This document shows positions 54,031-64,000 of a DNA stretch of 64,000 nt, piece after piece. The position numbers and the translations under genes are program-made. The notes under the pieces were generated by a model that was not told where the DNA came from, did not search any database, and saw nothing but the letters and a program-made list of their open reading frames with translations. Source of the DNA: Dirofilaria immitis (Eukaryota; Nematoda; Chromadorea; Rhabditida; Onchocercidae); NCBI GenBank assembly GCA_024305405.1, contig JAKNDB010000007.1:124001-188000 (forward strand). Direction: 5' to 3'. Each line of letters opens with the position of its first letter. The first letter of the stretch is position 1.

Positions 54031-55290
54031 ACTTATAAAGATGACATTGCAAGACGAGAAATAAGCCTTGTTTTAGGATATCTTAATTATTTCTCAGAAT
54101 ATGTCCTATATTATTGCTATTAATAAATATTTAAAAAGTATTTCGCTCTATTTCAATCTATTCTTGAGAATATCTTTTCTTTTTAAAAATTATTTTATTT
54201 AATAAAAATTTATTTTTCTAAAATTTCAAATATATACCAAATAATATTATAAATATTGGCTTGGACTGATAACCTATGAAATTTGAAATATTAGCAAATA
54301 AACGAATAAATTTGATTGAAAAAAATAAGTTGAAAAATCTAAACTTTCCTTCAAAAAGCTCATACATCATTTATTGACAAAATATCAAACTTATAAATAT
54401 AACTGATAATAACAATGATAAGTTTTGACTAAAATTTCAATAAGTTTAAAGTTCACAAACTTTTTTTTCTCGAAATTTAGATCGAATATATATATATATA
54501 TTCATATTATGATAATTTATCATTAAATTTGGCAATATTTTATTGTATAATTGATTTAAAGAATTGTTGCTTTTATCAATAATTATAATTTGGGCAATTA
54601 TCATTTATCAATATTTAAATATTTTTTTAAAGCGATTTTTTAAAAATATATTCAATAAGTTTTAAATAGCTAATTATCGTCTATGAATTGTATATTTTAC
54701 GTACGTTTAATTTGCAAATGTATTATGAATTTGTATATTTATCTTATCACGTAAGTGCTATAAATATATACGTAAATATATTAATTAAATATGTGATAAG
54801 CTTCTCGTAAACATGTGATAAGTTTCTCGTATAATTTGTCTAATTTTTTTTTTTAAACTTTCTTTTTCAAATTCAGGCATTTTTTGATCGAATAATAATT
54901 TTTCCACTTAAGTTTTATTTGTTAAAATAGGAAAAATCAACGACACGATGATGAGCATGATGTAGAATGAAAGGTCAAAGAAAAATTCAAAGATATCATA
55001 CCAGCTTATCATATCATTTATGATAAAGAAATTCATTTTTGCAAAAGTGAAATACTTTTTATTGATAATGAGCGATATAATGATGAAGAAATATATGAAA
55101 ATGAAGATGAAATCAACTTGATATTTAAATAAGATACCAGTTTATAAGTTTTAAAATTTGATATCCTCTATTGTTTGCTCATATTTTGTAAAAGTGCATT
55201 TTCGCTTATATTTTCCTTAGTCTAAGTAGCGCTATAATTTCAGGTCTTAAAATTATAATTTCAGGTTTGGAACTTACAATTTCACGAAAA

Positions 55291-55297
55291 ATTACAG
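55291..55297 (+). promoter_or_regulatory. Probable spliced-leader acceptor for flp-19
   Basis: ATTACAG directly precedes the A before ATG at 55299. No earlier coding exon is needed because the signal peptide is complete. Confidence 0.45.
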
Positions 55298-55298
55298 A

Positions 55299-56880
55299 AT
55301 GTTTACAGAATTATTATTTTATTGCATTCTTCCAGTTCTAGTATTAGCACAAAGTAAGAGTTTTTTTTCTTTTTCTTCAATTATTATATCTTAAATAAAA
55401 TAAACGCATGATAAATAAGACTGATTAATGTGAAGATAGTCTGTCAGTGATAATAGATGATTAATATGATTACAATCCTTGATCGAGAAAAAAAGTGATA
55501 ACAGATGATTAATATGATAACAATTCTTGATCGAGAGAAAAAGAAATTAATCGAATCAATACTTATAAATCAATTTTTGAAGTTATTATTTTATATTTTT
55601 AAAATTTCAAATTTCTTATTTTTAGATGCACTATTAGATGAAACAAATGAATATAGGCAAGACTTATGGCCTTATATGGATGATATGAAACAACGGCCAA
55701 ATGATTTATCTAATTTGGTTTGTTTGTTTCTTTTCCTTATTTTTTCTTTTCAAATTTCTTATCTTGAAATGATTGATTAATTTTTAAGTAATATAAAATT
55801 TAATTTAGCATAATTTAATATTTGTCAATCGATATTATTTGATCTAATTCATCCTGAATCATAGAATAGTTCTCTAACTGATAGGATGATTGATTAAAAT
55901 GATTTAGTATCATGGGACAAGTTCCATGATTGATCGTAAAGAAAATAATATTTGTCAATCGATATTATTTGATCAAATTCATCCTGAATCATAGAATAGT
56001 TCTCTAACTGATAGGATGATTGATTAAAATGATTTAGTATCATGGGACAAGTTCCATGATTGAACGTAAAGAAAAAAAGGAAATTTAATCTATTAGCATA
56101 ACACAATTCAATAATTTAATATCAATAAAATATCAATAAATAATAATAAAATAATCAGAAATATATATGGTCAAAGTTTAAATCAAATTAATAGAAAAAT
56201 GTTAATTTCAAATGAATGATCAATTAATTTGATATAAGTAAAAAAATAATCAATTAATTTGATAAGCATTGATATTTTTTATAAATGAGAGAAAAAAAAC
56301 ATTAATATTTCTAAATTTCAAATTAAACGATTGAGATAATTCGAGAAGGTAAAAAAAATTATTTGACTTTCAGCAAAACAATAATACAGCAAATAAGAAC
56401 AATGTTTCGATTAATTAAATGATTATAATAGCTGATAGTTATTAGGCTATAAGATGATAATTATGAATTATTATTATTTGCATAATAATCATAGCAAATA
56501 ACGATAAGGAAGTTAAATGATAATAAAAACAAAAAAATAAGAAAATAATATTTAAATAAGTTGATCAGATCAGATATCAATAAACTAGATATGAGAGGAT
56601 CTTCGATCAATAAATTGTGTATAATAAATTGTTTCATCTATATTTGCGCTAAAATATTTTGGCGCAATTGTCTTCTCATTTCAAATAATCTATTTTTAGT
56701 TTACAGAAGTATGATTAAGACTTTAATAGAAATAATAGTATCATTATTATTTTTGTCGATAAATAAAAACGATCATTTTTCAATTTATAGGTGTACTACG
56801 ATCCACGTCTGAAACGTTGGGCCAGCCAATTGAGATTTGGTAAACGAGCAAATTGGGCCAGTAAAGTACGCTTTGGATGA
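55299..56880 (+). CDS. flp-19: FMRFamide-like neuropeptide precursor FLP-19
   Basis: A secreted precursor cut at dibasic sites into amidated RFamide peptides that act on neuronal receptors. Three exons (55299-55353, 55626-55717, 56791-56880) join in agreeing phases to a 78-residue protein. Residues 1-18 (MFTELLFYCILPVLVLAQ) form a signal peptide. A spacer with ETNEYRQDLWPYMDD follows. The last exon carries two peptides: KR, then WASQLRFG, then KR, then ANWASKVRFG and stop. Glycine supplies the amide in both. The pair matches C. elegans FLP-19 (WANQVRFG and ASWASSVRFG) in order, number and the WA(S/N) core, which is why I assign flp-19 rather than another flp gene. The ATG follows an AG acceptor (ATTACAG, then A), suggesting trans-splicing. 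In C. elegans the gene is active in BAG and other neurons. AATAAA occurs at 57003. Confidence 0.9.
55817..56076. repeat. 130-base tandem duplication in flp-19 intron 2
   Basis: The phrase AATATTTGTCAATCGATATT starts at 55817 and again at 55947. The copies are nearly identical over their full length, indicating a recent duplication. Confidence 0.92.
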
Positions 56881-57002
56881 TAATGATAGTAACACGATTA
56901 TTGTAACAAAAAAACGCCAAGGCTTCAATCAATAATGATTAATCGATTGATTGATTTGATTTGAATTGAATTGATCTCTTTTCTGCTTTCAAAAATTTTT
57001 TA

Positions 57003-57008
57003 AATAAA
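57003..57008 (+). terminator. AATAAA polyadenylation signal, flp-19
   Basis: First AATAAA downstream of the flp-19 stop, about 120 bases past it, a normal nematode 3' UTR length. Confidence 0.45.
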
Positions 57009-59577
57009 AAAAACTAAATGACCTGCTCACTTTCTCTCTTTGACCTAATTAACACCAAATACCCACCACCCACCCACTTTTTTACTCTTTTTTCACTATC
57101 AAAATTTTATAGACTTGCTTCTTTCCAACCTATATTTCTTCACTCATTCAAAATACAGTCCCGTTATGCAAACTTTCATCCCTGAAAATTCTCCAATTTC
57201 CGGACTCAATTTCCCGAATAAAGCAAACTGCATATTTTGAATTAAGTAAATAAACATTAATCGTATATTGCAAATGCGTATCATTTTGTTTCAGATCTTT
57301 TAAATAAAAGCATTGAATTCTGTATGTTTTGTTATTTTCCATTTACAAAAAAAAAAAAAAAAGACGATTGATTTTTTCATATTCAGAGGAATGTAAATTA
57401 TTCAATTAATTTATTAAAGACAGTATTTATTGGCTGAAATATTTTCACATATTCAATCAGTTTAAGTATAAAGTCCTAAATGAATTATAACATTCTCGAA
57501 TTTCTCTTTTCTTGAGTATCATTAGTCGGACTACTTTTTCACTTCATTTCTGAGAAAATTCTCAGCCTACCGTATCGTTGCCCAATTCAAATTTTATTTA
57601 ACATATCCGCAAATTCTCCTAATATTATCTCATAATTCGTGACTACAAATATTTCGTACAATGTTTTTCCTTTCATTTTGTTATCAAGAAAATCATGCTA
57701 AGGTTTTATTCAAAATACTGTCGATCATTGCTGTACTAAAAACAATATGATCATAAAGTAATGATCAAGAAAATTGGCGAGAGGAAAAAAACCTGTTAAA
57801 TGCAAAATTTCCGCTATCGATCTATTATTTCGTATCTGAAATATTCAGCAAAAAAGCAGATCAGTTTTAGTTTATATAACAAGCTATAGCTTAGAAAATA
57901 TTTAAATTGAAAATTTTTACGTTTTGTAATTTTTTTAAACTAAATTTTAGACTATAAAAATTATCGAATAATTTTATCAAATATCAATTTAAGCATACTA
58001 AATTCGATAGATATGAAGAAGGAATAGGAAGGTATGTTGAGAGAGATTTTAAAAACGTTATGATATATATTTATTGTTTCATATTTTAATCCTATTTAGT
58101 GTAATAACAAATTGATAAAAATGATTATTGTTTATTTATGACTGATAAATGATCTCATTTTTATGCTATCAAATGTGTTAGATATAAATGATTAAGTTGT
58201 TTGAATGATTAATTTTTAATTTTCTCTCTTTTTTTTCTAAAATTTTTATTTCTTATTTTATTCAAAAATATATAAAGCATGCAATGAGATGAATATTCAT
58301 TTCATTTTCATCATAAAATTAATTGGATATGCCAAAGGTAAATAAGGAAAAATTAAATATAAAGATGTAATAAATATCAGAAATTATCGTCATCAACATT
58401 ATTCTCATTTAACATCAAATTATACATCATATATAGCATTTATATATAATATGATAATAGCATATAAGAGTTGGCAATTTTGTTAAAAAAAATTTTATAT
58501 TATGTAAAAAAGGAGGAATCTAATTCTTAAAATGAAAGAATTCAACAGTCATATTATCGTATTCATAGCATGTAGAAAAAAAGAGTTTTTATTGTATAAA
58601 TATATTATCATATTATAAAAGAGCTAATAGAAGAAGTGAATGAAGGTAATGCACAATGAATAGACAAAATTATTCATAAATGAAGAAATCAAAGAAAGGA
58701 TGGATGCGATTAATTTGAAATCCTATTTTGTCGATGTAATAATAATTTCTTTCGAAATGTCAATTTATAATAAAAACTTATATCAGCTACCCTACTATAT
58801 GGACCTTTTATGATCCAAAATTATTTTTCGATTTCTCGAAAAACCTTAACCTTATCTGAATTCAATTCTTTTCCGTACTTATTTTTTTCTAATTTAAATA
58901 ACGAATTATCGAAAAAAGAAGTCTTCAATTCTTCAGTGCTAATAAAAATTGACATTTGAAAGGAACATTCCGTTGCAAAATACCATTGTTTAGTATATTT
59001 AAAATATACAGGGATTTAAACAGAAATATCAAAAATCAGCCAATAAATATAGCTAAATCTATCGCAAGCCCGAAAATTCTCAATTACAGTATAGTAAAAA
59101 TCTAGAGAAAGGGAAAAAAAAGATTAACATTAACCGGAATTCTCATGTAATAAGATCGATTCAAAAGAAATTAACCAGTACATCAACAGGATCGTACAGA
59201 TATACAATTAGTATGAAATTTAATTATTTAAAGTTCAAAGCAGCACCACAGTCATTAGTCATTTGTCTTTTAATTACTCAAGTTCTCTAAAAGTCCAAAC
59301 ATCTAGGATAATAACTATCTAAAGTCCTGATCGCACAATTAATACTAATATGCCCAAGAATAATATATATAACTTTAGTACGAGAACTGGACAAAAAAAA
59401 TTACGATCTCATATCATGGAATTAATGGAAATTTGAGATATTGATTAAGAACATAGCGTATCTAAAAAATTTGCATGCAAATGTGTACAAGAAGAAGGCC
59501 TTAAAAACAAATACCTGAAGGGAAGAAATTGGGAAAAGAAAAGAAAATCAACAACAAAGCTAGCAGGTAAACAAAAA
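57009..59577. other. Spacer between convergent flp-19 and abl-1
   Basis: AT-rich, no supported gene. A C-rich patch with CCCACC repeats lies at about 57060-57079, next to TTTGACCT and TGACCT half-sites at 57019-57047. The right part is 3' UTR of abl-1. Confidence 0.5.
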
Positions 59578-62500
59578 TTATCTTTGCACTAAGTGCATAA
59601 TTTGACGAATTGTTTGCTCAAATTGAGGTATAATATGTTGTTCAGCCTGCACAACTTCATTAGTGGAAGACGATGAAGCACATTGCCGTAATTGACGAAT
59701 AAATACATCCATACGATTCAGTAACTCACTAAAATTCAAAAATTAAAGTAAAAAAAATTTCAACTCAACTCGTATAAACACAATCTAAATAATTGCAAAG
59801 AGCGAACAAAAAACATTTGAACTGCAATAATTGCACTTCTCATCCATTGAATCTAAGAAGCGACGTGAAACAAATAAAGAGAATATTGATCGAATAAATT
59901 TGAGAATTATATGAAAACGTTTTGAAAATAAAAAAAGCAATTTAAAAAAGCAAATCAGGAAAATAAAATGAATATTAAATATTTTTTGCTTCTTAACTAA
60001 GTTTCTTGTTCATAATAAAAACTATTTTTCAATTTGATAGAACAATAAAATAGATTGATAAACTACAAATACTCTCTAAGCTTCTATTTTGATCATATCT
60101 TTATTAAACTTCTTTACTTCAATAAAAATTAACATTTAGTTAGTTCATTTAAAACAAATTAATATTGAGTTATTTCAAATAAATTGAGTTACTCTAATTA
60201 AAATAAAATTGAATCATTCAGTAGACGTACTTTTAAAAAGTGAAAAAATAAATCATACAAATAATTGTATAAACTACAGACATTCAGAAAGACAAGAGAT
60301 TCAGAAGTAACGATCCAAAAGGAGGACATAAATGTTTCAAAAGCAAGTTTAATAAGCAAATTATTTTTCATTACACAATGTTAAAAGCGATTTTGCAGGT
60401 ATTCTCGCATTTTCATATATCAAATTTTAAGCAAAAATTTTCCCTTTTTCAAATTTAATAAGAACTAACCGATAGCGAAATTTTGAATGTGGTGAGATAT
60501 TTTCAGCATAAATGGCGCACAAATGATGAAATTTTTGCATCAAATCACTCAATCGGATCAGTAGTGTATGCTGGCCATCGGTACAATTGGCACGATGTCC
60601 TTTCACTCGACTAACACGTTCGTTACGCAAATCACAAATACAACTTTCCAAGCGCCGATACAAATCCGACAATGAATCGCGGCTTACCTTAAGTTATTTA
60701 AATAATAAATAATTTACTGTAGACGAACAAACATACCCTTACATGACAAGCTGAAAATAAAGCAAAACATTATGATCACTTCTTAAACTCTAAAATCAAA
60801 GTTCGTTCCGCCTATTCGGAGGTTTTCTAAACTAAAATTTTCTATTGACCTTTCTAAACTAAAATTTTCTATTGACTTTAAAATTTCTTAGCTTGGCGTT
60901 TATTCGCGTGAAGTCAATTATCATTGAAAAATTCCTATAAAATCTCTAAGTGAATTATTATTAGCAAGCTGATTAAAACATTCTTATACTAAAACATAAG
61001 TACTTACAGTAGGCTTATTGCTTTCTTGGGCGCTAGAAGTTGAACTATCTGAAGTGGATACCGCACCATGTGTATCTGCAACATTCTCCATCATCGAATA
61101 GCGTTTCTCGCCAGCACGAAGAAGCGGTCCTAAAATTCGAACTTCTACAAATACATTTCATAACTGATAAATGCAAATTTAATTATTGCGGAGCTTGTAA
61201 GATTTCAATCACTATACATGAAAATTTCAAAAACATAACCGTATAGTTGATAAAATAAATAAGAAAGTTTGTTAAATATTTCCATCCTAATTTCTTGAAC
61301 TCCGTGAAAAAATATTTTCCGCTAAAATGGAATTTGATGTGAACAAAATAAGAAATAAAAATTGCCTTTGGAAGGTGTCGGAATCAAACTCGGATTACCC
61401 ATTTTTTCGAATTTTGAAGTGAGATCACGAAGTGATTGAGCTCGTATCATGCTACCACTAAGCTCAAGTTCGTCTGTTTCATTACAGTCAGGCACTGTGG
61501 GATGAACTGCTACCTTAGATTTTAGTTTAGTCGATACATTGCCATCTTTCACATTATTACCACTAGTGGCTCTCTTTGGCAGTATTACAGAACTGGCCTA
61601 AAATACTGAAATATCAAATAGGTCGATAACTTAGATGGAAAAAAGCTTAACGATGTCCCACATAAAACAAAGTCAGTTTGATATTTTCCTATAATATTAA
61701 AGCATTGCATAGAACAATATACGAAATATTATATATATGATAATCTTCTGAATACAATTTGCAAAAACTATTTCATAACAAATATCTAAGAACAATCAAA
61801 TCGAAAATAAGACAAAAATTTTAATCATATCGCAAAAAAGGCTTACTTTCATTGATCTTTGTAATGTAGAATAAGCTCTCGGATGTAGCTTAGCTGTCGA
61901 TCTTTGCGCCAAAGATTCTTTTTCCAACCGTTCTGGCTGTACTATAACTGCTGAAAAAGTCATTAATTTTTGACAATTTTCTCCTACTTCTTCCCGAAAA
62001 TTTAAATTGGAAAAATGATGGTATCGATAAAAACTATCTTATGCAATTTCACAATTAGGAAATAATATAAGTTAAAAATAGTCGAATATATTAAACTCAG
62101 TATGTAATTAAAAGGCCGAAAAAGAAGATTAAGCAGTAAAGCCTTATTTTGTTTGAACAAAAGATAATTTATTGAAGAAAAAGTACCTTTACTGGAGTCA
62201 TCATCGGATGATTCACTACTTTCAACATCTGGTTGCATTGAAAACGGACGATGATGTTGCAGCGGGGCAACTTTTTGTGTTATTAACGTTCGTACTCGTG
62301 CTGTTTCGATATTAACCGGCTCACGTCGTTCGCTAGTCCGGCTGAAAAAAAAGCTAATTAAATGGTGCACATTAGGATTTTAGCATTTAATTTTAAAGAT
62401 TTTTAAAAATAAAATGGATAACATATAAATATAATGAAAATATGAATGTTTTTATTACTGCTAATTTCTCATTTATTTTTCCTTGGAAAAAGCCGTAAAA

Positions 62501-63698
62501 CCAGTCTCAAAAATTAATTCCAATGTATCAAAGACGCAAATGCCGATTTTTTAGTCAGCGTTTTTTTTTTCAATCTAATAAATTTGCTTATTTTTGCACA
62601 AAATTGAGAAAAATTTCAGGACAAAGCAAAGAATTCAAAAATTCTGAAAAGGCGGGAAGAAACAAAAGTTTGCATTATCAATTTCATTAAAAAAATGATT
62701 TTGTTAATGATAAGATATTACCATAAAATGATCACCTAATACATAATATTGGAATTATTTACTTTATGAGCTAATTTTTAATTTATTTTCAGGACCTATT
62801 CTACAAAGTAACAGTACTTCTTGTACGCAATACCTATTAAAATAAGAAAGAAAAACATACTTTTGTTTTTTTCAACTGAGTTTTGTTTTTCTACATGCCG
62901 TAATTGACGTATTCGTGCTCGCAGTTCATTTTCTCCGACATCTTGAACCCGACTATCTTTTATGATTGCATTTTCAGCATCAATTTCGCATGATAAGTTT
63001 TTAGATCTTAGTGATCGTATGGCTGCTATCTTTTTTCTCTGTGACCATTGTTCTTCCTGCTGTTTTGGTACGCTATTCAGCTAAATGAATGAATGAATGC
63101 ATATGAATTAGCGGATAAAATTTTTCAACTCAATCTGACTTAAATCGAACGATTTTCACTATCTAAGAATTTAAAAAAAAATGAAATAAAACGATTTTCA
63201 CTATTTTTAATCACAGTCTGAAAAAAAGAAATGAAATGAAATCATAATTGTAGCGCGAATTTTTCCGTGGATATCATAATGGATTAGCACTTTGAAAACA
63301 AGTACGAAAATCAACTGCGGTTTTTAAGTGAACAGATGAACTAAGCAGAAAATTTATGGAGGCCAAGTTCCTCAAAAATTACCATTTCGGTAGTATATTT
63401 AATATGATGGAGAAAATAACGATCCTGATATAGTCATTCTTTATTTCTAAATTTCTTGAAAACTTTAATCTCTCGAAATTTTCAATTATACCTTTTTCAA
63501 TTTCGAATCGGTTTTCATAATCACCGCAACCGATGGTTCTACTCTTTCAGCTGTACTTGTCATGCAATTAGCATCGGAAGGGCGAGAAGCGACAGTTACC
63601 GGAGATTCCGATTTGGTTTTTTCAAACGTTGTTTTAACTGTTTTAGCAATTCATTTTGGCCAAGATTAACACTTTCGCTCATGGCATCAGATACATTT
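59578..63698 (-). CDS. abl-1: Abelson tyrosine kinase, C-terminal part (F-actin-binding domain), partial
   Basis: The 3' end of a long gene whose kinase exons lie beyond the right edge. Exons: 63492-63698, 62861-63080, 62187-62341, 61847-61950, 61366-61597, 61008-61129, 60470-60687 and 59578-59728, about 469 residues. The first six give a basic, Ser-rich disordered region (for example RPFSMQPDVESSESSDDDSS and SLRDLTSKFEKMGNPSLIP). The last two form a helical domain with FHHLCAIYAENISPHSKFRY, then RELLNRM, and end in LVQR. This matches the ABL F-actin-binding domain in position, in the FxxRExxN(K/R) helix and in its terminal VQR. No kinase residue is in the window, so the assignment rests on this domain. 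Exon 63492-63698 (A6 run) and exon 62861-63080 (A7 run) each need one extra base. The intron after 61366 appears to begin with GC. Confidence 0.78.
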
Positions 63699-64000
63699 CT
63701 GAAACTGATAAGAATTTTCATGACAAATGACTATAATAATAACAATAGTAACGACAACTGCAAACGTTTGGAAAGATATCTCGAAGAAAAGAGATGAAGA
63801 ACCTTATCGAACAAAGCATAGGAAGATAGACTAATAAGGCAATAAAGTTAGATGAAAATTTTCGCTTTGCATTTATGTTATTACTTTTTTGATGGAGTAG
63901 CGCATTCGATGTCGTAAAGTAGTACAAAAGGAAAAGGAATAAATGTCGATGAAGTCATTAATTATTTATTAATAGATATACTATTCACATTTTCAACTTA
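63699..64000. other. Intron of abl-1 running to the window edge
   Basis: AT-rich sequence upstream (on the minus strand) of the acceptor at 63699-63700, with no exon seen. Confidence 0.5.

Larger units (their letters stand above)
32268..55290. other. 23 kb gene-free, repeat-rich AT block
   Basis: No exon with a recognisable protein motif was found on either strand between the divergent MCT-like and flp-19 genes. The block is built of AT-rich unique DNA and at least a dozen unrelated tandem-repeat families, listed separately. Frames annotated by ORF finding inside it are mostly repeat artefacts, for example where a repeat unit is a multiple of three. Confidence 0.6.

Noticed and set aside
57019..57047. 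TGACCT half-sites as a nuclear receptor element
   Set aside because: Spacing does not fit a standard direct repeat, and the site is in the flp-19 3' region; likely chance.
63456..63797. 113-codon plus-strand frame
   Set aside because: Antisense to the abl-1 exon 63492-63698.

Overview
The window is AT-rich nuclear DNA (introns and spacers are almost all A/T) from a nematode, most likely a spirurid or filarial worm. The evidence is many short exons, T-rich acceptors ending in TTTCAG or TTTTAG, acceptor-like AG sites just upstream of start codons as expected for spliced-leader trans-splicing, and a nematode-specific neuropeptide gene, flp-19. The species cannot be named from sequence alone.

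Layout, left to right. 1-2956: AT-rich spacer, no gene seen. 2957-5200 (-): six-exon proteasome beta subunit of the PSMB7 type (pbs-2). 8202-17262 (-): ten-exon LAMMER/CLK dual-specificity kinase (madd-3 type), with a probable alternative Arg/Ser-rich first exon at 23444-23602; 17263-23443 would then be intron and promoter of that gene. 26102-32216 (-): eleven-exon monocarboxylate-transporter-like (SLC16) permease. 32260-55290: a 23 kb gene-free block with many unrelated tandem-repeat families, several nearly identical between copies. 55299-56880 (+): three-exon flp-19 neuropeptide precursor. 59578-63698 (-), running off the right edge: the last eight exons of an Abelson kinase (abl-1), ending in the F-actin-binding domain.

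The genes do unrelated jobs (proteolysis, splicing-factor or signalling kinase, solute transport, neuropeptide, tyrosine kinase) and do not look like an operon. The MCT-like gene and flp-19 diverge across the repeat block. flp-19 and abl-1 converge.

Two themes matter for anyone using this sequence. First, three of the five genes need single-base corrections to stay open, and most of these fall in A/T runs of 5-7 that appear one base short. This looks like uncorrected homopolymer error, not real gene decay, because protein homology and intron phase are restored exactly each time. Second, two introns appear to use GC-AG boundaries. I found no CRISPR array, rRNA, convincing tRNA or intact transposon, and no clearly new multi-gene system. 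The least explained region is the tandem-repeat block, including a 35-bp near-perfect palindrome.
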